From contig PLCG01000046.1 in the NCBI GenBank assembly GCA_003135575.1, forward strand, positions 29,323 through 34,660: 5,338 bases of DNA, read 5' to 3'. The DNA is from Nitrososphaerota archaeon (GTDB lineage Archaea > Thermoproteota > Nitrososphaeria > Nitrososphaerales > Gagatemarchaeaceae). A program made the translations under genes and the position numbers. The notes beneath the pieces were generated by a model, which made no database searches, was not told the origin of the DNA, and was given only the letters and a program-made list of their open reading frames with translations. Below are positions 1-4,023 of the stretch, piece by piece (position 1 is the first letter of the stretch; each line of letters opens with the position of its first letter).

Positions 1-1076
1 GGGGGAGCTACGTCGAGTGCATCATCAAGTCGGTGAAATCCTGGCTTGTGTTCAACCACATCGAGCTCGTGGGAAAGATTAGGATCAGGGGCACAGAGGA
101 GACACCCACCCTGGTCGATGAGCAGGTCCCCTCCCAGGGAGACCTGAACCGGATTCTGAACGCCGCACTCTTGAGGGAGAAGGTCTCCATAATCCTGATC
201 GCGACGATGGGGGGGAGGCTCGAGGTGCTCGGGAACTACGATGGCAGCGACGGACTCAGAGTCAGGGATGTCCCCGAGATGGTGGTTGACAACGCCGCGA
301 AGACAGTCGCCTTCGAGAGGGTACCCACGATGATATCCGTCCGCGCTCCGCTCTCCAAGGCCAAGCACCAGTACTTCTCGTTCCTCTGCGAGGAGGGGTG
401 CTGCTACCTGAGGGAGTACCTTGAGGAGCGGATGCGGGAGGGGGAGAAGCTTGCGCCTGACTCTCCCATAATCCTGAGGTGCCAGCACTGGCAGATGGAG
501 AAGTACCGGAAGAACCCATTCATCTCCACCAGGAAGATCTCCGACGTCATCAGAGACCCGATGCGCAGGGCCGGGTGCAAGGCGAGGCCATACGTGCTCA
601 GAAACTACTTCGACAACCGCCTCCTCGTCGCGGAGGCAGAGCACCAGATACTTCGGGATTTTCGCGTGTTCTTCATGGGGCACAAGGGCGACATCGAGCA
701 TCGCTACACCCTGAACCGGAGCAGGCTCCCAACTGATCTCATCGAGAAGATGAGGGACTGCTACAGGAGGTCGCAGAAGTATCTGATGACCGTGACGCCG
801 ATAACCACGGACGAGGACGTCTCAACGAAGATCAGGAGGCAGATGCTGCTGACCGTAGGTTACCAGCAGGAGGAGATAGAGAAGCTCAACCTCGCCGAGA
901 TGAGCGACGAGCAAGTCCAGGACCTACTGAGGCGGAAGCTCGTTGCGGTCATGATGAACAACGGCCAGCGGCAGAAGGTCGTACCCTCGGAAGAGGTGGA
1001 GAAGTCAGTGCTCGAGGGGTGGGAGTGGATCGGCAACCTTTCCGACGGGCGAGCCGTACTGAGGCTCCCCGCCTAG
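1..1076 (+). CDS. Archaeal tyrosine recombinase (phage-type integrase), 5'-truncated
   Basis: Site-specific DNA recombinase that would cut and rejoin DNA through a tyrosine nucleophile, typically to integrate or excise a mobile element. The frame is open to the window edge from base 3 and the residues before the GTG at 33 (YVECIIKSVKSW) fit the family's core-binding domain, so the true start lies outside. Numbering from that GTG, catalytic Arg I is R62 (codon 216-218, in MGGRLEVLGNYDG), Arg II is R190 in RPYVLRNYFDNRLL, the second-box His is H217 in FFMGHKGDIEHRYT, and the nucleophile is Y225 (705-707). The usual HxxR histidine is replaced by Tyr (YVLR), which I recall as normal for this archaeal branch. 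About 120 residues follow the nucleophile, ending in the family-typical tail RQKVVPSEEVEKSVLEGWEW. The catalytic set is intact and the visible part unbroken. It converges with, and overlaps by 72 bases, the small gene on the other strand. Confidence 0.95.
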   Translation, partial: GSYVECIIKSVKSWLVFNHIELVGKIRIRGTEETPTLVDEQVPSQGDLNRILNAALLREKVSIILIATMGGRLEVLGNYDGSDGLRVRDVPEMVVDNAAKTVAFERVPTMISVRAPLSKAKHQYFSFLCEEGCCYLREYLEERMREGEKLAPDSPIILRCQHWQMEKYRKNPFISTRKISDVIRDPMRRAGCKARPYVLRNYFDNRLLVAEAEHQILRDFRVFFMGHKGDIEHRYTLNRSRLPTDLIEKMRDCYRRSQKYLMTVTPITTDEDVSTKIRRQMLLTVGYQQEEIEKLNLAEMSDEQVQDLLRRKLVAVMMNNGQRQKVVPSEEVEKSVLEGWEWIGNLSDGRAVLRLPA

Positions 1077-1247
1077 CCTGGCCAGCCTCAGCCACACCCT
1101 GCAGCTAGCGAGGTAGTCCTCCGGAGAGATCTCGTCGGGCTGCGACAGGATGTCGTCTCGCAGAGGCCCGACAGGTAGCTTTTGAAGGGCGAACCTCTTG
1201 AAACCTGAGAGGCTAACGGTCTGACGAACAACGGAACCTTCCTGCAT
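1005..1247 (-). CDS. Small protein of unknown function, paralogue of 3467-3781
   Basis: An 80-residue protein not recognised from any named family. Residues 11-55 align with residues 52-97 of the small protein at 3467-3781 with a single one-residue gap. About 16 of 45 positions are identical, including VxLSxxK, A, LP, LR, ILSxPD and two later leucines; many others are conservative. This shared block ends just before residue 58, where the gene starts to overlap the integrase 3' end antisense, so the unshared tail (EPQYGSPVGK onward) may be read-through into integrase DNA. The block looks helical and amphipathic, with no membrane segment and no cysteine motif. The ATG at 1245-1247 is chosen because a TTAAAA box lies 26-31 bases upstream, as expected for a leaderless archaeal transcript. 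Homology to the second ORF is what lifts this above a chance ORF. Confidence 0.65.
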   Translation of the reverse strand: MQEGSVVRQTVSLSGFKRFALQKLPVGPLRDDILSQPDEISPEDYLASCRVWLRLARLGGEPQYGSPVGKVADPLPPLEH

Positions 1248-1272
1248 AGTCAGCTTTCGAGGCTCTCGTTGG

Positions 1273-1278
1273 TTTTAA
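1273..1278 (-). promoter_or_regulatory. TATA box of the 1005-1247 gene
   Basis: TTAAAA on the minus strand, 26-31 bases upstream of the ATG at 1247, in otherwise G/C-rich sequence. The spacing predicts a transcript starting at or next to the start codon. The paralogue at 3781 has the same hexamer at a similar distance. Confidence 0.55.
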
Positions 1279-1284
1279 CGCGGC

Positions 1285-1319
1285 GCGGCTCTGGGAGGCC
1301 AGACTCCCGCTCAAGCCGC
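1285..1319. repeat. Two-tier inverted repeat upstream of the 1005-1247 promoter
   Basis: GCGGCT (1285-1290) pairs with AGCCGC (1314-1319), and inside it GGGAG (1293-1297) pairs with CTCCC (1304-1308) around a six-base loop. It begins seven bases beyond the TATA box, where an archaeal activator or repressor could bind. It is not a tRNA arm: the loop is six bases and no acceptor or T-arm is nearby. Function is unknown. Confidence 0.4.
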
Positions 1320-1346
1320 CAACGTGGGGTGAAGGCCAAGAACAAG

Positions 1347-1361
1347 TGGAAGGCGCTTCCA
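1347..1361. repeat. Perfect short inverted repeat TGGAAG-GCG-CTTCCA
   Basis: Six-base arms around a three-base centre. It sits about 27 bases past the stop codon of the minus-strand gene at 1388-1735, so it could end that transcript as a hairpin or be an operator for the next gene. There is no T-run beside it, so a terminator role is weakly supported. The rest of 1248-1387 holds the paralogue promoter and nothing else I can recognise. Confidence 0.35.
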
Positions 1362-1387
1362 ACAGAGGCCGTAACCCGCGGTGGTTT

Positions 1388-1735
1388 CTAACGACTGGAT
1401 AGCCTACCCAGTCTGTGGCGAACCTCGGGAGCCACTAAGAGCATCGACGCAATGACAAACGGCAGCACAACGAAGAGCAAGACTCCAAACGCAGTGAGGT
1501 CCGACACTGCCGGTGAATAGTAGCCAGCCGGACCGTATGCATTCGCGTAGAAGCTCCCCCAGTGGAATATCCAATACCCGACCGATTCTAAACCGGTGTT
1601 GTTCGAGAGACAAGTCGTGGAGAGGCCTCTATCACTGCACTGGAAAATTGTCGCTGGAATCCAAGGGACAAAGAAGAACAATAGAACTCCAATTACGACT
1701 GTGGCCGCCCCTAATCGGACTGTTCTTGCGTTCAA
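1388..1735 (-). CDS. Small two-helix membrane protein with a Cys-containing outer loop
   Basis: A 115-residue protein of no recognised family. Residues about 8-31 form a hydrophobic helix (VVIGVLLFFFVPWIPATIF) and 80-102 a second (LTAFGVLLFVVLPFVIASML). The loop between them is about 48 residues, rich in aromatic residues, Gly and Ser, with Cys33 and Cys42 that could form a disulfide and a sequon at N45. The tail VRHRLGRLSSR is basic, which places both ends in the cytoplasm and the loop outside. The start is TTG at 1733-1735: an in-frame stop at 1763-1765 overlaps the TATA box, no ATG or GTG lies between, and the TTAAAT box sits 27-32 bases upstream, so translation probably begins at or near the 5' end of the mRNA. 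It is divergent from the 1909-2166 gene and shares its promoter repeat. The codon pattern and topology look genuine, but the role is unknown. Confidence 0.75.
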   Translation of the reverse strand: MNARTVRLGAATVVIGVLLFFFVPWIPATIFQCSDRGLSTTCLSNNTGLESVGYWIFHWGSFYANAYGPAGYYSPAVSDLTAFGVLLFVVLPFVIASMLLVAPEVRHRLGRLSSR

Positions 1736-1761
1736 ACGAGCGTCAGCGTGCCAAGCGTCAA

Positions 1762-1767
1762 TTTAAG
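1762..1767 (-). promoter_or_regulatory. TATA box of the 1388-1735 gene
   Basis: TTAAAT within GCTTAAATTG on the minus strand, 27-32 bases upstream of the TTG start. It lies four bases downstream of the second CGGGTGAT-type repeat copy, so a factor bound there would touch the pre-initiation complex. Confidence 0.55.
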
Positions 1768-1770
1768 CTC

Positions 1771-1814
1771 ATCACCCGCACTGAAACAGGAAGAGAAATC
1801 ACCCGCCAATGAGA
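1771..1814 (-). promoter_or_regulatory. Tandem operator-like repeat pair of the 1388-1735 gene
   Basis: Read on the minus strand, the distal copy is TCTCATTGGCGGGTGAT (1814-1798), followed by TT. The proximal copy is GTTTCAGTGCGGGTGAT (1787-1771). The two CGGGTGAT cores (1805-1798 and 1778-1771) are spaced exactly 27 bp. The proximal copy matches the 17-mer GTTGCATCGCGGGTGAT found at 2229 in 14 of 17 positions. The distal copy is conserved only in its right half. The pair sits directly upstream of the TATA box and mirrors the pair at 1836-1880 on the other strand, which suggests one regulator for both genes. Confidence 0.6.
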
Positions 1815-1835
1815 CAGAACCCCTGTTTTGGCTCT

Positions 1836-1880
1836 GTTGCATCGTCGGGTGATTTGAAATCACGTTGCATAACGGGTGAT
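1836..1880 (+). promoter_or_regulatory. Tandem operator-like repeat pair of the 1909-2166 gene
   Basis: Copy one is GTTGCATCGTCGGGTGAT (1836-1853), followed by TT. Copy two is GTTGCATAACGGGTGAT (1864-1880). The CGGGTGAT cores at 1846-1853 and 1873-1880 are spaced exactly 27 bp, the same as in the inverted pair at 1771-1814. The second core runs straight into the TATA box (GATAAATA). The core resembles a ribosome-binding sequence (GGTGAT), but it lies 29-36 bases before the ATG and upstream of the expected transcript start, so a DNA-level role is more likely. Confidence 0.65.
1849..1863. promoter_or_regulatory. Perfect 15-bp palindrome between the two repeat copies
   Basis: GTGATTTGAAATCAC is 7+1+7 and perfectly symmetric. 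It shares its left arm with the end of the first repeat copy and ends at the base before the second copy. The form suits a dimeric helix-turn-helix regulator. The other two repeat pairs do not keep this symmetry, so it may be specific to the 1909-2166 promoter. Confidence 0.45.
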
Positions 1881-1885
1881 AAATA
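1878..1885 (+). promoter_or_regulatory. TATA box of the 1909-2166 gene
   Basis: GATAAATA lies 24-31 bases upstream of the ATG at 1909 and overlaps the end of the second repeat copy. The spacing predicts a leaderless transcript. Confidence 0.6.
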
Positions 1886-1908
1886 CGGAAAGGCCCCTAC
1901 CTGCGACT

Positions 1909-2166
1909 ATGGACAGAGAGACACGAAGAATCGCAATAGGTGTCGTGCTCTTTGCGACAGGGCTAACGCTATTGGCGATAGCAGGATATTATCAGAGGCT
2001 TGCGCTACAGGATTTTCAGTCGGGGAAGGGATTTTGCGAAGGTTCGACTTGCGTCCAGTCCATCATAATTCAGAGTGTTGGGCAAATAGGCGGTAGCGTG
2101 ATTGCTTTCGTTGGTGTAATCATGGCTCTCATAGCTGCCTTTCGGAAGATTGGACAGCCTTCTTGA
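1909..2166 (+). CDS. Small two-helix membrane protein with a Cys-pair outer loop
   Basis: An 85-residue protein, family not recognised. Residues about 8-28 form a first helix (IAIGVVLFATGLTLLAIAGYY) and 59-78 a second (IGGSVIAFVGVIMALIAAF). The loop of about 30 residues contains FCEGSTC (C43, C48), which could be a disulfide or a metal-binding pair if exposed. Basic residues before helix one (RETRR) and after helix two (RK) place both ends inside. The ATG at 1909 is preferred over the in-frame GTG at 1876, because 1876 lies in the repeat and before the predicted transcription start. Topology, size and the Cys pair match the divergent neighbour at 1388-1735, though the sequences do not align convincingly. 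A stress-responsive or signalling membrane peptide, or an element-encoded exclusion or immunity protein, are possibilities without direct evidence. Confidence 0.75.
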   Translation: MDRETRRIAIGVVLFATGLTLLAIAGYYQRLALQDFQSGKGFCEGSTCVQSIIIQSVGQIGGSVIAFVGVIMALIAAFRKIGQPS

Positions 2167-2201
2167 AAAGCTCCATCCAGTTGTTGTTACCTCCAAGGGC
2201 T

Positions 2202-2245
2202 GTTGCGTTGACGATGATTTCTGAGTGTGTTGCATCGCGGGTGAT
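2202..2245 (+). promoter_or_regulatory. Third repeat pair, partly decayed, without an obvious gene
   Basis: The second copy, GTTGCATCGCGGGTGAT (2229-2245), is close to the consensus. The first, GTTGCGTTGACGATGAT (2202-2218), matches it in 12 of 17 positions, lies exactly 27 bp upstream and is followed by TT like the first copies of the other pairs. The pair has the same orientation as that at 1836-1880 and so brackets the 1909-2166 gene. No good TATA box follows (GGGTATCC only), and the only downstream frame is a 26-codon open stretch from the GTG at 2271 that does not look coding. It may be the leftover promoter of a lost third gene. The rest of 2167-2330 holds only the inverted repeat at 2259. 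Confidence 0.5.
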
Positions 2246-2258
2246 AGGGTATCCTGAA

Positions 2259-2274
2259 CCACTTGAGACAGTGG
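2259..2274. repeat. Inverted repeat CCACT-TGAGAC-AGTGG in the convergent intergenic gap
   Basis: Perfect five-base arms with a six-base centre, lying between the converging 1909-2166 and 2331-3191 genes. It could be a hairpin in either transcript's 3' region or a protein site. It has no T-run and short arms, so functional support is weak. Confidence 0.3.
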
Positions 2275-2330
2275 CACTTCAAACCAGACACCGGCGCAGG
2301 TCCGATGTTCGTATCTCTCGCGGCTCCATT

Positions 2331-3191
2331 TCATCCCGTCCTGAGGCATGAATTCGCTTGGTAAATGTCGCCGGGGTTCAGAACGCGTATTGTTGGACGA
2401 GAAAGCTGCCAGGTTCCGGTAAACGGACCAAAGAATTGCACTGAAACGCCACTTGAAATGATTTTTGCTGATTGGTTAGGATCACCGCACCAATTCTCGG
2501 ATGAGTCGGTGTAGTGATAGAAAATCAGCTCGAAGTATTGTCCTCCGTTGCCGACAACCGTGTAATCGGTCCCCATTGAAGAAAGTGGCCTGGAACCAGG
2601 CTGTGAATATAGGTAAACTGAGCCATTCTCGTCGTGGATGAAGGTCTGGTTGGTCACCGCAGCCATCGCGAATTGATAGAATGTGACCCTGGGCGACGGT
2701 CCATAGTTGTAAGTATCGTTTGAGATGGGTTGACGACAACTGTATTCCAGAAACACCTCGGTGAGGCCGTTGGCATATGTAACCATCGTCCCAGAGAACG
2801 ACGAAGTTCTGATGAAGGTCATCGTCGCATTGCTGGGAACCGGAAGTAGGCATGACGCATCTCGAGAACCACTTGTTGACGCCTGGACGTAGACCGTCCT
2901 TGATGACGTCGCCGTAGTCGTGAACGTCGTTCCTGCGCCCGTCTCAGTTAACGTTGAGGTCAGAGTCGAGGTCGACGTGCTCGTGGTCGTGCTGGTAATC
3001 GTGCTCGTTACCGAACTCGTAAGAAATTGAGTCGTGGTCGTTGCCGGAGGAAGAAGAGTCGAAATCGTTGTGGAAGTTGACGTCTCGGTTACGGATTTGG
3101 TGCTGCCGTTAAGCGATTCTCCCGCGTAGTAAGAAACACTGCTGGCTACGATCAGCACGAGGATAGCAATAACTGCGACTTGGCTCTTCAT
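2331..3191 (-). CDS. Membrane-anchored extracellular protein with Ser/Thr stalk and four-Cys domain
   Basis: A 286-residue secreted or surface-tethered protein, family not recognised. From the chosen Met (MKSQVAVIA), residues 4-22 are a hydrophobic signal or anchor segment. Residues about 28-105 are an almost pure Ser/Thr stalk, probably glycosylated. The remainder is a beta-rich domain with C114, C152, C235 and C282, enough for two disulfides, ending close to the last Cys (SCLRTG). Sequons occur at N28, N121, N158, N181, N189 and N239. The ATG at 3189-3191 is preferred over the in-frame ATG at 3213-3215 because it puts the hydrophobic segment at the N-terminus. The TTTATT box at 3231-3236 also predicts a transcript start near 3207, which excludes the upstream ATG. 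Similar stalked proteins are common on archaeal surfaces. A role in adhesion or ligand binding would be inference only. Confidence 0.85.
   Translation of the reverse strand: MKSQVAVIAILVLIVASSVSYYAGESLNGSTKSVTETSTSTTISTLLPPATTTTQFLTSSVTSTITSTTTSTSTSTLTSTLTETGAGTTFTTTATSSRTVYVQASTSGSRDASCLLPVPSNATMTFIRTSSFSGTMVTYANGLTEVFLEYSCRQPISNDTYNYGPSPRVTFYQFAMAAVTNQTFIHDENGSVYLYSQPGSRPLSSMGTDYTVVGNGGQYFELIFYHYTDSSENWCGDPNQSAKIISSGVSVQFFGPFTGTWQLSRPTIRVLNPGDIYQANSCLRTG
2900..3098 (-). repeat. Low-complexity Ser/Thr-coding tract
   Basis: This tract encodes the stalk of the 2331-3191 protein and consists of degenerate ACG/ACC/AGC-type codons, giving runs such as TSTSTSTLTSTLT. On the plus strand it appears as imperfect GTCGTGCTCGTGGTCG-like units. 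Such tracts tend to change length by slippage, so stalk length may vary between related strains. Confidence 0.6.
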
Positions 3192-3230
3192 CTGGTGATG
3201 CTCGCCTGAGAACATGATGAATGCTCATGC

Positions 3231-3236
3231 AATAAA
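3231..3236 (-). promoter_or_regulatory. TATA box of the 2331-3191 gene
   Basis: TTTATT on the minus strand (GGTTTATTGC), 40-45 bases upstream of the chosen ATG at 3191 and only 16-21 from the ATG at 3215. The usual spacing puts transcription start near 3207, leaving a leader of about 16 bases with no clear ribosome-binding site. Confidence 0.45.
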
Positions 3237-3244
3237 CCGTTGCG

Positions 3245-3333
3245 AAGGCAGGCTTCACCTCTTGGTTAGGGGAGGCGATTCCGCCGGGACATGCAGGCGA
3301 ATGCCTCCTTAGGTCCGAATCCCGGCCGGGGCA
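3245..3333 (+). ncRNA. Possible structured RNA or tRNA remnant
   Basis: A GC-rich stretch with several compatible and competing stems. GCCGGGA (3283-3289) pairs perfectly with TCCCGGC (3320-3326). GGCG-ATTC-CGCC (3274-3285) and AGGC-GAAT-GCCT (3295-3306) are tetraloop hairpins. AAGG-C-AGGC (3245-3253) can pair with GCCTCCTT (3303-3310) over a bulged C. TTGGTTAG (3262-3269) resembles a tRNA D-loop, and the 3' end resembles a tRNA end. No complete cloverleaf can be drawn: the 5' acceptor partner GCCCCGG is missing and no seven-base anticodon loop fits. GC-rich DNA folds readily, so this is tentative. Confidence 0.25.
3312..3333 (+). other. tRNA 3'-end-like sequence, candidate integration (att) remnant
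   Basis: The 3' portion (CGAATCCCGGCCGGGGCA) reads as the end of a tRNA gene: the right part of a T-loop, T-stem strand CCCGG, acceptor strand CCGGGGC and discriminator A. Upstream, AGGTC looks like a typical variable loop fused directly to CGAAT, as if the T-stem 5' strand and the first T-loop bases were lost. Tyrosine recombinases often integrate into tRNA 3' ends and leave a copy at the far end of the element, and an integrase is encoded in this window. No second copy is visible here, so the assignment is inferred. Confidence 0.35.
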
Positions 3334-3409
3334 CATCATCTATGCACAATAATCCTCTCAGGTGGGTAGAAATTCCGGGAAAACTTGAACTCCGTGGAAA
3401 ATTCTCTAG

Positions 3410-3432
3410 AATGGCACTGGATGACTGCCATT
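3410..3432. terminator. Inverted repeat with adjoining T-run downstream of the 3467-3781 gene
   Basis: AATGGCA (3410-3416) and TGCCATT (3426-3432) are perfect seven-base arms around a nine-base loop, followed on the plus strand by TT (four T in all from 3431). For the minus-strand gene ending at 3467 it lies about 35 bases past the stop, and beyond it the minus strand reads CTAGAGAATTTTCC, a weak T-rich stretch. It could end that transcript or be a protein site. The rest of 3334-3466 shows no gene. Confidence 0.35.
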
Positions 3433-3466
3433 TTGAGACAATCGCGAGGTCACCTCTCCGCTAGGC

Positions 3467-3781
3467 TCACCTTTGAAGCTCGGCGTGGAGGAGCTTCACG
3501 TAGGCGTCCATCTTGGAGAGGACCTGAGACCTGGGCATCTTGTCGGGCTCCGAAAGTATGAGAGTCCTCAGGATGCTGCTCATGGGGAGCATCTTGCTCG
3601 CCCATTCCTTGAGAGCTGAGAGGCCCACGATTTCAGGATCGGTCGGTTTGGGTCGAGCATCAAAACTTGCCCTGACGGCCCTAGGGGTGTTGCTGACGGG
3701 GATGGGGCGCCGGGCCACGTATTTGGCCTTGGAAAGCGAGGGCGGACCGTCGTCTGGCTCCAGATTCCTTGAGGCCTGCAT
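3467..3781 (-). CDS. Small protein of unknown function, paralogue of 1005-1247
   Basis: A 104-residue protein not recognised from a named family. Residues 1-50 are basic and Pro/Ser-rich, probably disordered (KYVARRPIPVSNTPRAVR). Residues 52-104 look helical and align with the 1005-1247 protein: VGLSALK, LP, ILSEPD and the final helix (YVKLLHAELQR) have counterparts in VSLSGFK, LP, ILSQPD and VWLRLARL. There is no membrane segment or enzyme motif. The ATG at 3779-3781 is chosen because TTAAAA lies 22-27 bases upstream, the same box as the paralogue uses. A basic tail plus a helical module could suit a DNA-binding or partner-binding accessory protein, but this is inference. The longer N-terminus is the main difference from the paralogue. 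Confidence 0.75.
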   Translation of the reverse strand: MQASRNLEPDDGPPSLSKAKYVARRPIPVSNTPRAVRASFDARPKPTDPEIVGLSALKEWASKMLPMSSILRTLILSEPDKMPRSQVLSKMDAYVKLLHAELQR

Positions 3782-3802
3782 GGATGTCTGGGCGCGTCCG
3801 AC

Positions 3803-3808
3803 TTTTAA
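3803..3808 (-). promoter_or_regulatory. TATA box of the 3467-3781 gene
   Basis: TTAAAA within TCTTAAAAG on the minus strand, 22-27 bases upstream of the ATG, predicting a leaderless transcript. The box reads TTTTAA on the plus strand and might also serve the Cys-rich microprotein, which would then have a leader of about 60 bases. Confidence 0.5.
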
Positions 3809-3894
3809 GACATATCTGCGAAGGGGCCGGCCAGCTCCGGCAGAATGAATCAGGTTTGAGTGCCATCACTACACATACAAAACAGGATGTCGAC

Positions 3895-3987
3895 ATGTGC
3901 CCCTCGGGCACCTGTGGGAAGTGCGGCTGCAGGTGTCCGTGCTCCTGTGCGTGCTGCAGGAGAGGTTGCTGCTCGAATCGAGCATAA
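3895..3987 (+). CDS. Cysteine-rich microprotein, metallothionein-like in composition
   Basis: A 30-residue peptide, MCPSGTCGKCGCRCPCSC followed by ACCRRGCCSNRA, with 11 cysteines (positions 2, 7, 10, 12, 14, 16, 18, 20, 21, 25, 26). The alternating CxCxCxCxCxC run and two CC pairs are the pattern of thiolate clusters that bind Zn, Cu or Cd, as in metallothioneins, but I see no match to a named family. Cys codons mix TGC and TGT and are interspersed with Lys, Arg, Gly and Pro, which argues against a simple DNA repeat. The ATG has a weak AGGATG ribosome-site-like sequence six bases ahead. The frame is open further upstream to alternative starts (TTG 3856, ATG 3784), giving 43 or 67 residues, but the upstream part looks non-coding and 3784 lies at the start of the opposing gene. 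The stop codon is embedded in the TATA box of the next gene. A metal-buffering or redox role is inferred. Confidence 0.5.
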   Translation: MCPSGTCGKCGCRCPCSCACCRRGCCSNRA

Positions 3988-3989
3988 AA
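3982..3989 (+). promoter_or_regulatory. TATA box of the 4024-4827 gene
   Basis: GCATAAAA (followed by GA) lies 35-42 bases upstream of the ATG at 4024, predicting a transcript start near 4012. It overlaps the TAA stop of the Cys-rich ORF, so the two genes are packed end to promoter. Confidence 0.5.
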
Positions 3990-4010
3990 GAGGGCAGCCC
4001 CACAACCGTA

Positions 4011-4015
4011 GAGGT
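4011..4015 (+). promoter_or_regulatory. Ribosome-binding site of the 4024-4827 gene
   Basis: GAGGT lies eight bases before the ATG and close to the predicted transcript start. It is the clearest Shine-Dalgarno sequence in the window and supports this start, whereas most genes here look leaderless. Confidence 0.45.
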
Positions 4016-4023
4016 CAGTTGAC

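Noticed and set aside
1285..1319. tRNA gene on either strand
   Set aside because: The hairpin loop is six bases and no T-arm or acceptor pairing is present.
1873..1880. CGGGTGAT as a ribosome-binding site
   Set aside because: It is 29-36 bases before the ATG and upstream of the predicted transcript start. The inverted copies at 1771 and 1798 lie upstream of their own TATA box.
1876..1911. GTG at 1876 as start of the two-helix protein, giving 96 residues
   Set aside because: It lies inside the promoter repeat and TATA box, upstream of the predicted transcript start. The ATG at 1909 fits the spacing and starts just before the first helix.
1809..2096. Plus-strand 95-residue ORF overlapping the two-helix protein
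   Set aside because: It translates through the promoter repeats and TATA box and has no structure; the overlapping frame gives two clean membrane helices.
1836..2245. CRISPR array
   Set aside because: The repeats are 17-18 bases with about 10-base gaps, occur only in pairs and in both orientations, and sit at promoters.
3109..3339. Minus-strand 76-residue ORF overlapping the start of the stalked protein
   Set aside because: It is out of frame with a convincing secreted protein, runs through the GC-rich foldable segment and has no promoter or recognisable pattern.
3540..3848. Plus-strand 102-residue ORF opposite the second paralogue
   Set aside because: It is fully antisense to 3467-3781, which has homology support and a promoter, and its residues look like a shadow translation.
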